64,000 bases of DNA from Limisphaerales bacterium (GCA_004213515.1 SHAK01000006.1:30721-94720); one strand, 5' to 3'; shown: positions 34,263 to 43,937, counted from the first letter of the stretch. Notes: generated by a model not told the origin, from the letters alone. Numbers and translations: made by a program.

Positions 34263-34924
34263 GGCTGATCCTCCTTTTTGTATTTAGCCGGAATACCCCG
34301 TAAGTCTTTAATAGCTACTAGATTGAATGCGTGCTTAGGATTATTATTAATTTGAAAAAGAAGTGTGAGTAATTCATCAAAAAACAAACATCCGGGAAAA
34401 TTATATTTTGGGCCTGCCATGTAGCCACGAAGATAACGAGTTCCTGTGGTGCCAAACACGGTGTAGCCGCGACTTTCAAATTCTTGGATGCTCCAGCCTG
34501 AAAGATGACGTTGAAACTCATTTCCAAACTCAGGGCCTTGAGGCACAAATCCATTTGGAGTTTCAAATATGATATATTTTCGGCTTAATTTTTCAATGCG
34601 GTCTAAAAGTTTTATCCCTTCGGATTTTGGTATGTGCTCTATAAGTCCATACAGGGTGATAAGATCGAATTGAGCATTAATGTTATCTTTCAGTATATCC
34701 GCATGAATATAATGATCATGTACACTGTGTTTTTTTGAAGTATCAATTGCGTTTTTAAATGCATCGAGTCCAGTGGTTTCAAGGCTAGGTCGAAAAGGTT
34801 GGAGATGAGAACTTGTGCCGCATCCAATGTCTAAAGCGGTCTTGATTTCACCTTTAGCTAAAAGTTTTGCTGTGAAATCAGCAGCAGAATTAGGCCGTAA
34901 TAGTTTTCGAAGCGGGTTGGCCAT
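34259..34924 (-). CDS. Class I SAM-dependent methyltransferase
   Basis: A 221-residue methyltransferase. Motif I reads TALDIGCGTSSHLQPFRP, motif II GLDAFKNAIDTSK, with FDLITLYGLIEHIPKSEG and YIIFETPNGF after it. No membrane segment is present. It is the second gene in the operon, 15 nt after the UDP-GlcNAc dehydratase, and it overlaps the RmlD-like gene. Sugar O- or N-methylation is likely; target unknown. Confidence 0.87.
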   Translation of the reverse strand: MANPLRKLLRPNSAADFTAKLLAKGEIKTALDIGCGTSSHLQPFRPSLETTGLDAFKNAIDTSKKHSVHDHYIHADILKDNINAQFDLITLYGLIEHIPKSEGIKLLDRIEKLSRKYIIFETPNGFVPQGPEFGNEFQRHLSGWSIQEFESRGYTVFGTTGTRYLRGYMAGPKYNFPGCLFFDELLTLLFQINNNPKHAFNLVAIKDLRGIPAKYKKEDQP

Positions 34925-34939
34925 TTGCCTTTAAATTAA

Positions 34940-35926
34940 TTAGATATAAAGTTCGATTTCACCCATTTTGTCTAGCAACTTTGAGATGTCTTCAAATTTA
35001 TTAAGTTGGTTTGTGTTGTTAGAGGTGTATTCAGATCCTAGTATTTTATCAGAATGGTTTTTAGGTACATTGTACTCTGGGTGTACTGTGTAAAAAAGTT
35101 CTTCATCTGTTATGCGCTGCATTTCGTATTCATTGACAAGAGTTTCATGAAGTTTTTCCCCAGGCCTAATGCCAGAGACTTGAATAGGATGGTTTTCCCC
35201 ATTTTTGCTAAACTTTCTCCGAACAGTATCAGCAAGTATTTGAATAGTGCAGCCTGGAGCTTTGCGAACAAAAATTTCACCTCCATTTGCGTTCTTCATT
35301 GCGTGTAATACAAGACCAACTGATTGGTCGAGGGTCAGAAGAAAACGTGTCATTTCTGGAACTGTAATAGTCATTGGATTTCCACTTTCAATTTGCTTTT
35401 TGAATAGTGGTATAACAGAACCTCGGCTACCCATAACGTTTCCATACCTTACACAGCAAAATTTAGTTTCACTTTCATTAATATTCTGGCTGCAAACGAG
35501 CTTTTCCATCATTGCCTTACTTGTACCCATTGCGTTTAGCGGTTTGACTGCCTTATCTGTACTGAGAGCAACGAATACTTTTACCCCTGCAGCTTTTGCT
35601 GTACGGCAGGCATTTTGTGAGCCTGCTACGTTTGTTTTGTAAGCTTCAAAGGGGTACTTCTCGCAAGAAGGCACATGTTTGAGCGCAGCTGCATGGAACA
35701 CTAAATCTATTCCTAACATTGCCTCCTCCAATCGAGCTTCGTCTCTAATATCTCCAATAACGTACTGAAACTGAGGAAATTTTTGTTGCATCTCCCACTG
35801 TTTTTTTTCGTCGCGGCTAAAGATTCGAACTATAGATGGAGATTGCTTGAGTAGATGTTCGGCGACTCGGTTTCCAAAGGAACCAGTGCCGCCGGTGATC
35901 AAAATTTTAGATCCAGAGATGTTCAT
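34940..35926 (-). CDS. UDP-N-acetylglucosamine 4,6-dehydratase (CapE/FnlA/WbjB type)
   Basis: A 328-residue extended SDR acting on UDP-GlcNAc. NAD loop: ILITGGTGSFGNRVAE. Conserved FSRDEKKQWEMQ, GDIRDEARL, HAAALKHVPSCEKYP and LSTDKAVKPLNAMGTSKAMMEK follow. The catalytic tyrosine position is Met (M-G-T-S-K), as in the CapE/FnlA 5-epimerizing branch, not the PseB branch. The product would be a UDP-2-acetamido-2,6-dideoxy-4-keto hexose. Start ATG at 35926; it is the first gene of the polysaccharide operon. The C-terminal 60 residues are longer than the core family and rich in Asn. Confidence 0.9.
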   Translation of the reverse strand: MNISGSKILITGGTGSFGNRVAEHLLKQSPSIVRIFSRDEKKQWEMQQKFPQFQYVIGDIRDEARLEEAMLGIDLVFHAAALKHVPSCEKYPFEAYKTNVAGSQNACRTAKAAGVKVFVALSTDKAVKPLNAMGTSKAMMEKLVCSQNINESETKFCCVRYGNVMGSRGSVIPLFKKQIESGNPMTITVPEMTRFLLTLDQSVGLVLHAMKNANGGEIFVRKAPGCTIQILADTVRRKFSKNGENHPIQVSGIRPGEKLHETLVNEYEMQRITDEELFYTVHPEYNVPKNHSDKILGSEYTSNNTNQLNKFEDISKLLDKMGEIELYI

Positions 35927-36015
35927 ACCTAACCGACCTGATTCTAGGCATCTGCTTACGAATTGGCAATGGACAAGACTTGCAAGCTGAAAGGCAGAAG
36001 ACTAGTATTTACCTA

Positions 36016-36870
36016 ATGAAAGCGTTTTTAGTGCTCCTAACAGGGATTATGGTTCTTACGCAGTTGCATGCGGAGCCCGCTGCATCGAAGTCCAATGGGT
36101 CGGTGTCACTAGCAAAACGAGACATTGTTGAATTGGAATTCGAGACGTCTCTTGGCCTTGGGTATCAGGTGTTTACTAAACAAGAGGAAACTGCTTGGGA
36201 GCCTTACGGTCAACCTATCACCGGAAATGGTAAAACGGTTACGATAATCTATACTGGCGATGAAGCTGGTGTTGAATTTCGTGTAGATACTATCGATTTG
36301 GATAAGCCGGAAAAGTTGAACTTGCCAGAAGGTATCGATTATAAGCTTACTGGAATATACCGCTTACGTGGCAGCCATAAGGTTTGTGTGGCTAAGGTTG
36401 ATAGCCGTAATAAACTGCCTCGCACTGCTTATTTTACTTTGGGAGTAGGTGAGAGTGCTGGAACTATTAAGATTTTACGAATTGATTCCGAAAAAGGGTT
36501 AGCTGAAATTGAAGCTCATGGTGTTGCATTATCATTAAGTTTTAGTGGTAATGCCTATACTAGTAATACGGTAGCTCCGATTGTTGAAAGTTCTCAAGTG
36601 CTAGCTAGCAGTCCTACAGTTGTTGAAGGTCCTCCAAAGGGAAAAGTTTTTATGGGGAATCGTGATCCGTACTACAAAGAGACACAAAAGAAAGCATACA
36701 CTAATCGTTATTCCATTTTAGATAAATCTAGCGTGAGATCCATTAATCGACACGTTCGTTTTAACCCGCAGTCTATTTTCACTCCTCGCGTTTCCTCTCA
36801 TAGCCACTTGCCACAAACATATATTCTTCCAGAAGTTCGTACCAAAAGCTTTCGAGGACCTCGCAAGTGA
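36016..36870 (+). CDS. Secreted verrucomicrobial protein of unknown function
   Basis: With the ATG at 36016 the protein is 284 residues and starts with a clean signal peptide (MKAFLVLLTGIMVLTQLHA). A TTG start at 35980 adds twelve residues in front of it and is unlikely. Residues 33-90 resemble the LEFETSLGL-YQVF-W-FRV module seen elsewhere in this window. Residues 105-170 form a short beta domain (YRLRGSHKVCVAKVD, then AGTIKILRIDSEKGLAEIE) similar in form to the periplasmic domains of pilus/secretion accessory proteins. The last 100 residues are low-complexity and basic (RNKSFRGPRK-like ending). I do not recognise a family. Confidence 0.7.
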   Translation: MKAFLVLLTGIMVLTQLHAEPAASKSNGSVSLAKRDIVELEFETSLGLGYQVFTKQEETAWEPYGQPITGNGKTVTIIYTGDEAGVEFRVDTIDLDKPEKLNLPEGIDYKLTGIYRLRGSHKVCVAKVDSRNKLPRTAYFTLGVGESAGTIKILRIDSEKGLAEIEAHGVALSLSFSGNAYTSNTVAPIVESSQVLASSPTVVEGPPKGKVFMGNRDPYYKETQKKAYTNRYSILDKSSVRSINRHVRFNPQSIFTPRVSSHSHLPQTYILPEVRTKSFRGPRK

Positions 36871-36887
36871 AGCTCTTAGTTTAGAGA

Positions 36888-36965
36888 ATGATTGCCTTTT
36901 TAACTGGTGCACTAGTCTTGCTTATAGGGATAGGAGTTGGTTTGTATATTTCAAAGAAAAGTTAG
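36888..36965 (+). CDS. Possible 25-residue single-pass membrane peptide
   Basis: ATG at 36888 opens a 25-codon frame, 18 nt after the preceding gene: MIAFLTGALVLLIG, then IGVGLYISKKS. It has a hydrophobic helix with Gly spacing and a Lys-Lys-Ser end, preceded by TTAGAGA as a weak ribosome-binding site. The properties are right for a small membrane protein, but a frame this short may be chance. Confidence 0.4.
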   Translation: MIAFLTGALVLLIGIGVGLYISKKS

Positions 36966-37021
36966 TTATCTTTTCTGGATTCGCTTTAAATTTAGATTAC
37001 TAACAGTAGAGGGCTCATTTA

Positions 37022-38404
37022 TTAATTTAATTTATCTAAAAGTTTTTGATGGATATTGTCGAAGCCACCATTGCTTAGAACGCAGAGTATATCACCAGGC
37101 TGAGTTTTGGGTATAATATAGGTTACAATTTGGTTGGCTGTTGGTAGATATTTTGCTTCTGATCCATTAACTCGAATGTCTTCCATTAGTTGCTCGGGAT
37201 TGAGGCGTTCTTCTGGAGGGACCTGATCTAATCGGGCTACTTCGGCAACCAAAACATGTTTAGCCAAGCTTAATGCATCTGCTAATTCTGTTTGAAAATG
37301 ATTGCGTCGTGTTGTGTTGCTTCTTGGTTCAAATATTGCCCAGATTCGACGACCAGGGAATCTTCTCATAAGTGCTTTTAGTGTTTCACGAATAGCGGTT
37401 GGATGGTGTGCAAAGTCATCTATAACAATGATTTCGTTAACTTCACCTCGAATTTCCATGCGCCTGCGAATGCCTTTGAAGGAATCGAATCCAGCCTGTA
37501 TTTGTGCATCGCTCAATCCCGTATAGCGTGCCATTAGAAGGGCCGCTAGTGCATTACGAACATTTAATTCACCTATCATGGGTATTCGGAATTCAGTTCC
37601 TCCTATTCTAAAATTGGATCCGTTTTCGTCATATAATAGTTTATCAGCTTGTTCTTCGCACTCTTTACCTAAACCAAAACGACGGACTGGGCAGTGTTTA
37701 ATGTTAATGAGCGATAGAAGGTTAGATTCATCACCGTTGACTAGAAGGAGACCGTTTCGAGGTACAATGTTGATCAATCGCCGAAAAGAAGTTTGAATTT
37801 CATTCAAATTACTAAATATGTCTGCATGATCAAACTCTAGATTATTTATTACAACCGCTTCGGGGAGGTAATGAATAAATTTACTTCGTTTATCAAAGAA
37901 GGCGGTATCGTATTCGTCTCCTTCAAGTACGAACCATTCGCTTTCGGTGAAGCGGGCTCCTTGACCTAGGTTGTTAGGGATACCTCCTATTAGAAAACTA
38001 GGGTTAAGTTTGTTGTGTTCAAGTATCCAAGCAAGAAGAGATGCAGTAGTCGTTTTACCGTGAGTACCCGAAACAACTAATGAGCGTTTCCCTCTTAGAA
38101 AGTGATATTTTAGTAATTCTGGTAATGAACAATAAGAAATTTTTTTTTCAAGTGTAAGCTCTGCTTCGATGTTTCCTCTAGAAATAGCATTTCCGATGAC
38201 GACTAGATCAGGTTTGTGTGAAAGATTGGCTTTATTAAAGGGCCGTGCTTCAATGTTACGTTCTTTAAGGAATGAAGACATGGGCGGATATATACCATCA
38301 TCCGACCCTGTAATAGTATATCCACGTTCTTTTAAAGCTGCTGCAACTGAGGCCATTGCTGTCCCGCAGATGCCGATAAAGTGTATAGATCTTGCCGTGT
38401 CGAT
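37022..38404 (-). CDS. mpl: UDP-N-acetylmuramate:L-Ala-gamma-D-Glu-mDAP ligase, apparently non-AUG start
   Basis: Mpl attaches recycled murein tripeptide to UDP-MurNAc. The ATP site is SGTHGKTTTASLL, followed by LIGGIPNNLG, LEGDEYDTAFFDKRSKF, NLEFDHADIF and FAHHPTAI. The first ATG (38356) would delete the conserved N-terminus; upstream in frame I read R-S-I-H-F-I-G-I-C-G-T-A-M-A, the UDP-binding loop of the family. No ATG, GTG or TTG exists between that block and the preceding in-frame stop. The best candidate is ATC at 38402-38404, preceded by AAGG six bases away. This gives 460 residues, close to the usual size of Mpl (about 457). An assembly error is the alternative. The upstream gene stops only 8 nt before. 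Confidence 0.93.
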   Translation of the reverse strand: MDTARSIHFIGICGTAMASVAAALKERGYTITGSDDGIYPPMSSFLKERNIEARPFNKANLSHKPDLVVIGNAISRGNIEAELTLEKKISYCSLPELLKYHFLRGKRSLVVSGTHGKTTTASLLAWILEHNKLNPSFLIGGIPNNLGQGARFTESEWFVLEGDEYDTAFFDKRSKFIHYLPEAVVINNLEFDHADIFSNLNEIQTSFRRLINIVPRNGLLLVNGDESNLLSLINIKHCPVRRFGLGKECEEQADKLLYDENGSNFRIGGTEFRIPMIGELNVRNALAALLMARYTGLSDAQIQAGFDSFKGIRRRMEIRGEVNEIIVIDDFAHHPTAIRETLKALMRRFPGRRIWAIFEPRSNTTRRNHFQTELADALSLAKHVLVAEVARLDQVPPEERLNPEQLMEDIRVNGSEAKYLPTANQIVTYIIPKTQPGDILCVLSNGGFDNIHQKLLDKLN

Positions 38405-38412
38405 GAATGGCC

Positions 38413-40980
38413 TTATTTAAGTTTGAGTAGTTCGGGTGCAGTCCAAGGGTCAATGCGTTTGGAAGTTGCTGTGCGGATGTCTTGGACTTTTTGCGGGGTT
38501 ATGGGTTCCCCTCGATGATCCCATTCACGTCTTATATAGGTAAGAATCGCAGCTACCTGATCATCATTAAAGCCAACCAGTGCCGGCATTTCGAGATCGT
38601 GCTTTTTACCGTTTACAGTTATTGGTCCGGTAAGGCCCTGAAGAACGATTCGGACGAGGCGTTCGTCGCTTTCGAGAACCCAGTCTGAATCTACTAGTGG
38701 AGGAGCGACTCCTGCCTGACCTCGACCATGTCCTTGATGGCAAGCAGCGCATGTAAAGGTGTAGAACTGTTTTCCCTGAGTATATAATGCTTGCTCAGTA
38801 TCGTTTAAAGGACGCAAAGGAGGGAGAGGTTTTACGCCGGGTTTTCCTTTCCAAAGAAATAATTTGTCAATTGACTTGGCTAGTTTTGCCTCCTCGGGGT
38901 ACTTGGATTTTTGTAGCTTACTAAGCATAGAAGGTTTTTTATCATAATAGACTGGTTTACCTTTTGAACTGTTTCGATCAATTCCGCGAAGTATGGATAT
39001 TCGTTGCCAATCCTGTGTGCGACGTCCGTAAGTATAATATACTAAATTACCGACTCGAGAAGGACGACCTTCCTTGAAGATACAATCTGCTAGAGCTTCA
39101 ATAACATTCGAACGATTTTTTGCATTATGCCAACGCTTTTCACCTAGGAGCAATTCTAGAAACTCTAATTCTTGTCCTGCTAAACCTGAAAGGGCTGCAT
39201 CCAAAATATGAGGCTTTTCAGCATGGTTGTAGAGAACGCTTCTAATAGCCATATGACTTAGGATGTTTTTTTGAGCTCCAAGAGACAGCACCATTTGACG
39301 TAACTCAGTGATATCATCAGTTCTAGTGTTTAGTATTAGTTGATCAAGAATAGCATCGCTTCCGGTGACCTTGAGCCAAGGCTCGGCTAACCGTGCTGCA
39401 GACATGCGAACACTCCTGTCGACGTCTTTAAGTGCATCAAGAATTATGTCAGGAGATATAGCGGCACGGCCTTCGAGTGACCATAGTGCATGAACCCTGC
39501 CAAGCGCATGATTTCCCTCTTTGGCTAAATTAGCTAATTTATAATTAACATCATCTTTACTTTCAATAAGTAGACGCTGAGCAGTATCACGAACCCAGCC
39601 GTTATCACTACTTAAGGCTGCAACGAGATCACTGCCATTGGCTTTCGCTAATTTTGTCGAGGAAGTGTTGTTACCTTTGTAAACAACTCGATAGATTCGT
39701 CCTTTATCAATACCTTTTTCTAATCCACGACTCTCAGCTTGATTGCGAAGATAGCTTGTTAGATATATTTTATGTTGAACAAGCCCGCGATACATATCGA
39801 CGATATAAAGTCCTCCGCTAGGTCCGTTATATAGGTTTACGGGGCGAAACCTTTCGTCACTGCTACTCATCCACTCATTTCCATTTTCAGCATTCTCAGC
39901 AATTATACTACCGCCTGTTTCGATATGCCTGTTTCGGCGAATGAAATTGCCACTTGGTTCGCAAACAAATGAGTTTCCTTGGTATTCTTTTGGGAAGTTG
40001 TTCCCCCGATATATTACCGGTCCACATGCAGCGGTGTAACGAGAAAGGCGACCTTCTAGTGGACCAGAAGATCTAAGAGTTCCTTTTCTGTAGGCTCTGT
40101 TAACTCCTAAATTCAGACGGCCGGGCCAGGTTTCTTGGGTCTTTGCTAAACGGATTGCTGTTCCACTTCCGCTACTAAACGGATTGCGTTGAAGATATTC
40201 AGAAGCAATAAGGTCCCCTCGAAGCATGTCACTGTTACTATTGTAATAAATCCTACCAAGATTATCCATGGATATGCCCCACTGACCCCGCTTGATTGTG
40301 GGTTCCCGTTGCCATTCACCATTAGTATTTCGAAAACGTACTGTATGGTTTGCACTGTAGATCCAGTTGTCTAATGCCCACATAAGGCCATTGGCAGCGT
40401 GTTCAGGATTTGCACTTTTACCGCGTGCAGGATCGCAAGCCACGGCGTAATCTGTGGCAATAACGGTTTGCTTATCCGCCTTGTCATCGCCGTTTGTATC
40501 TTCGAAAAATAATAATTTAGGAGGTTCAGCTACCATCACGCCTCCTCGAACAAGTGCAATTGCTCTAGGAAGAAACAATCCATCCTTAAAGATGGTTGCC
40601 TTGTCCATACGACCATCATGATTTGTGTCTTCCAGTATTTTGATGCGTCCGGTTTTATCGTGCTCACCAGTTGCATCCGGATCGCGCATGTAACCGCGCA
40701 TTTCGACCACCCACATACGACCATCCGGTCCAATTTCCATTGCCACAGGAGTGTCCAACAGCGGTTCCGAAGCAACAATCTGAACTTCAAAATCCTTCGG
40801 TAGGGTGAATTTCTTGACTGCTTCCTCTGCTGATAGCACTGGTGCGGGTGGTGCCTTTAGATGTGGAAACAGATTCTTTTGCACAGTGCCTTGCCTGTCT
40901 TTGCCATCTCCGGCTTGCCCAAGTGCGGATACTGCTAGTCCTAATAAAGAAAAAGCACAGATTATACAATGAAATCTCAT
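38413..40980 (-). CDS. PVC-type membrane-bound dehydrogenase with HEAT repeats and cytochrome c
   Basis: An 855-residue exported protein. The signal peptide covers 1-21. Residues about 50-440 form a beta-propeller 'PVC_DH' domain (FEVQIVASEPLLDTPVAMEIGPDGRMWVVEMRGY and Ca-like DTNHDGRMD repeats). Residues 460-720 carry HEAT-like repeats. The C-terminal cytochrome c domain (about 745-855) has the heme motif C-A-A-C-H followed by QGHGRGQAGVAPPL and a distal Met near EMPALVGF. The family is restricted mostly to planctomycetes and verrucomicrobia; substrate unknown, thought to oxidise a carbohydrate or alcohol. Separate from the DUF1549 pair. Confidence 0.92.
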   Translation of the reverse strand: MRFHCIICAFSLLGLAVSALGQAGDGKDRQGTVQKNLFPHLKAPPAPVLSAEEAVKKFTLPKDFEVQIVASEPLLDTPVAMEIGPDGRMWVVEMRGYMRDPDATGEHDKTGRIKILEDTNHDGRMDKATIFKDGLFLPRAIALVRGGVMVAEPPKLLFFEDTNGDDKADKQTVIATDYAVACDPARGKSANPEHAANGLMWALDNWIYSANHTVRFRNTNGEWQREPTIKRGQWGISMDNLGRIYYNSNSDMLRGDLIASEYLQRNPFSSGSGTAIRLAKTQETWPGRLNLGVNRAYRKGTLRSSGPLEGRLSRYTAACGPVIYRGNNFPKEYQGNSFVCEPSGNFIRRNRHIETGGSIIAENAENGNEWMSSSDERFRPVNLYNGPSGGLYIVDMYRGLVQHKIYLTSYLRNQAESRGLEKGIDKGRIYRVVYKGNNTSSTKLAKANGSDLVAALSSDNGWVRDTAQRLLIESKDDVNYKLANLAKEGNHALGRVHALWSLEGRAAISPDIILDALKDVDRSVRMSAARLAEPWLKVTGSDAILDQLILNTRTDDITELRQMVLSLGAQKNILSHMAIRSVLYNHAEKPHILDAALSGLAGQELEFLELLLGEKRWHNAKNRSNVIEALADCIFKEGRPSRVGNLVYYTYGRRTQDWQRISILRGIDRNSSKGKPVYYDKKPSMLSKLQKSKYPEEAKLAKSIDKLFLWKGKPGVKPLPPLRPLNDTEQALYTQGKQFYTFTCAACHQGHGRGQAGVAPPLVDSDWVLESDERLVRIVLQGLTGPITVNGKKHDLEMPALVGFNDDQVAAILTYIRREWDHRGEPITPQKVQDIRTATSKRIDPWTAPELLKLK

Positions 40981-41098
40981 TTTTATTTAAAATATATCTT
41001 TAAATCAGTTTAAAACAAATTGCGATGGCACATTTGATTAACCCAGCTGGTAAATTAAGCCAAGTTCCAAAATTATTTCCATTGTTAATATCTATAGG

Positions 41099-43855
41099 CT
41101 AAAGACTTTTTCTCTGGGCCCAGGTTAAGCCGGTCAAATCCTTTGTTTTTGAAGGAATGATCATGCTTGCAATCCAGCCAGCGAGGAAGCAGGAGATAGT
41201 GCCTACAGCGCCAATCAACAGTAGATGATAATCGGTGTGGAACTTAAAAATGTACAAGGCCAATACAGCTGCTATTACTCCTATCCAAGCGTGAATGCTT
41301 GAAGTGCGATTGGTGAATATAGCTAGTGTAAACAATCCGCCTAATGTTCCGAGAATCAATCCTACATAACCCATCAGCGTATCCCATAAATTCTTACTAT
41401 CCTGTGAAGCTATATAGAGCGCAGACATGGTGCCGAGTATGCCGAGAATCAGTGTGAGTCTCTTAGCAGTACGTAAAATTGTTTCACTGTCTTTACCACT
41501 CGATAGAAAGTCAGTTGTGAAAGCGGTTGAAATCGAGTGCATGCTTGAATCAAGGCTAGACATTGCTGCCGCAAATACTCCTGCGATCACCAGCCCTGCA
41601 AGCCCTGCAGGCATTTGTTGCAAAATGAAATATGGAAAGATTTGGTCAATCTTTGAGATAGGTTCTATATTAGTTGGTTGTTGTTGATAATAAACAAACA
41701 ATGCTGTGCCGACACCGAAAAAGAGAAAAGAAACTGGAACACTTAAGATAGCATTGGTCCAAATTGCTTTAGCAGCTTCTTTTTCAGTAGATGTCGTAAG
41801 ATAGCGTTGAACGACAGCTTGGTCAGTACCGTAACTAAGAATTTGTGAGAAGATTCCACCCAGAATAATTACCCAAATGCTGTCAATTCCGTTCACGAAT
41901 TTCCAATCTGTATTAATCATTTTTAACTTACCTTGTTTATTTGCAGATTCAATTATTGTTGAAAATCCACCATCTACTTGGCCTATGATAATGATCAATG
42001 CAATGAGTGCTCCTCCGACTAAAACTATTGTTTGAATTACGTCAGTCCAAATGACTGCTTCGATACCTCCGAGTACTGTATATATGGTGCTTAGGATACC
42101 CATTGCAATAATGCAATACTGAACATCCCAGCCTGTCACTGCAGATAAGGCTAGAGCAGGAAGGAGAATAACGATGCCCATGCGAGCGAGTTGAAAGATA
42201 GCAAAACTTACGCTGCCTAATTTACGAAGTCCTGAGTCAAAACGCATTTCAAGAAATTCGTAGATACTTGTAATACCCAGTCGTCGATAGAATGGTAGAA
42301 AACAGTAAATTATGAATGGTGCCATGATAGGGATAAACATATTGAAAATAAACCATATCCAGTTATTGGCGTATGCTTTTGCCGGTAGGGAGAGATATGT
42401 TATTGCGCTTAGCATGGTAGAGAAAATACTCAAGCCAGCGGCCCACCAGACAACTCGTTTTCCTGCAACAAAATAGTCTTCGGCAGATTTGTTCTTTCGT
42501 GAAAAATGAAAGCCAATACCAACAAGCACGACCATGTATGCGGTTAATACTAGCCAATTTGCAGTGCCAAAATTTTGTTTTTGTTTTACGAGATCGATTT
42601 TCCATATATTTGGTGTTCGAATACCAGGGCTGCTTTCACCTGAAGGTATAATAATCGAATTGCCCCATTTGACGGCCGTAGTTGTAACATGACTGCCAGT
42701 CACTACTGGGTCTAACGCATTTGGAGCAGTTGCGCTGCGGAAGCTTTCCTCAAATTTGTCGAATTGGCGCCATTTACCTGTAATGGTGTTATAAATTAAG
42801 ACATCTCGACTGAATCCGATGTGGTTATCTTGAATCTTTTGTTTCTCAATATTCAATGTAGCGGCAGCTTGAGTGTTTCCAGCTTTATTAGCGGCGGTAA
42901 TTTGAGAATCAAGGCTTTCGAGTGTAATAAATCTTTGTCCATTTGCTCCTCCGAAAATCAATAGACTGTTTGAGCCAACGGCAGCAGCAGTACCAGCCAT
43001 AACGCATCTTGCTTGTGTATCGCCCGTGGGTTTTATGTCTTCAAGTTTTGTCCAGCTATCAGTCTTTGGATTAAATTTGTGGGCGTCATTAAGCATATGC
43101 CACTCTCCAGAATTGTCCTTCATACGGCCACTAAAGATAAAGAAACAGTCTGCGGAGCCATCGCTTTGACTGGCAGATACCAAGTGTGTTCTTTTTTTGC
43201 CATCCCAAGGAGTTTTCTTTTGCCACTTGAAATCTTCTGTTCCACGCTTTGATAAGTCGAGAGACCAAAAATTTTTAGTTGCCCCTTCGCCGCTATCACC
43301 GCCTGCTATAAAAATAGTATTACCAATTAGAGCACCTGCAGCTGCCGTAGTTTTTTTTGGAAGGCTAGGATAAGTTGTGTCTAGAGTGATTGATCCTTTT
43401 TTGTAAGAGATCGCAAAGACTTTATCTGAAAGATGTAAGGTTGCGTTATATCTTTTGGATGATTCATCCTTTACATTTTCCTTCCATTCTCCACCAATAC
43501 ATATGACACCATTTTTGGTGGGAATGGAAACGCCGTAACCGATTTTTTGTGGTAATGTAGTTGGTGATTCATCGATAGTATATTCTGTGCCGTTTCTCGT
43601 GATGATATAAATCTTATCGTGATAGACTTTAGGTGAGTTGTAACCTTCAGCTGTTATTCTCCAGGGCTCACCTTTTGGGAAATTAGCTCCGCCGGCTACG
43701 ATGAGCACATTGTTGTGAACACCGGTGAATGGACCAGCTACACCCAACTTATCAGGAACCCCTGGTAAGGCTTTCCAACTTAGTTTGTTTTCATTCGCAA
43801 GAAGGGAAGCGCTGCTTAGCATGATTAAGAAAACAATTTGAAGGAATTTATTCAT
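41099..43855 (-). CDS. Mutarotase-like kelch domain fused to sodium:solute symporter
   Basis: A 918-residue fusion. Residues 1-20 are a signal peptide. Residues about 25-425 form a six-bladed kelch domain of the cyclically permuted mutarotase/NanM type: WKALPGVPDKLGVAGPFTGV, LIVAGGANFPKG and FIAGGDSG. Residues about 435-910 are a sodium:solute symporter with 13 or more helices (YFVAGKRVVWWAAGLSIFSTMLS is the family's N-terminal block). NanM epimerises N-acetylneuraminate anomers, so sialic acid or a related acidic sugar is the likely cargo. The external domain would present the right anomer to the transporter. The downstream gene is an M42 peptidase without obvious link. Confidence 0.9.
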   Translation of the reverse strand: MNKFLQIVFLIMLSSASLLANENKLSWKALPGVPDKLGVAGPFTGVHNNVLIVAGGANFPKGEPWRITAEGYNSPKVYHDKIYIITRNGTEYTIDESPTTLPQKIGYGVSIPTKNGVICIGGEWKENVKDESSKRYNATLHLSDKVFAISYKKGSITLDTTYPSLPKKTTAAAGALIGNTIFIAGGDSGEGATKNFWSLDLSKRGTEDFKWQKKTPWDGKKRTHLVSASQSDGSADCFFIFSGRMKDNSGEWHMLNDAHKFNPKTDSWTKLEDIKPTGDTQARCVMAGTAAAVGSNSLLIFGGANGQRFITLESLDSQITAANKAGNTQAAATLNIEKQKIQDNHIGFSRDVLIYNTITGKWRQFDKFEESFRSATAPNALDPVVTGSHVTTTAVKWGNSIIIPSGESSPGIRTPNIWKIDLVKQKQNFGTANWLVLTAYMVVLVGIGFHFSRKNKSAEDYFVAGKRVVWWAAGLSIFSTMLSAITYLSLPAKAYANNWIWFIFNMFIPIMAPFIIYCFLPFYRRLGITSIYEFLEMRFDSGLRKLGSVSFAIFQLARMGIVILLPALALSAVTGWDVQYCIIAMGILSTIYTVLGGIEAVIWTDVIQTIVLVGGALIALIIIIGQVDGGFSTIIESANKQGKLKMINTDWKFVNGIDSIWVIILGGIFSQILSYGTDQAVVQRYLTTSTEKEAAKAIWTNAILSVPVSFLFFGVGTALFVYYQQQPTNIEPISKIDQIFPYFILQQMPAGLAGLVIAGVFAAAMSSLDSSMHSISTAFTTDFLSSGKDSETILRTAKRLTLILGILGTMSALYIASQDSKNLWDTLMGYVGLILGTLGGLFTLAIFTNRTSSIHAWIGVIAAVLALYIFKFHTDYHLLLIGAVGTISCFLAGWIASMIIPSKTKDLTGLTWAQRKSL

Positions 43856-43937
43856 AGTTAGTTTCGATTGAGTGAAAAAACATCATGTGTGCCTTGATTA
43901 AGCAAGGCGAGTATAAAGGGGAAATGTATAAAAAAGG

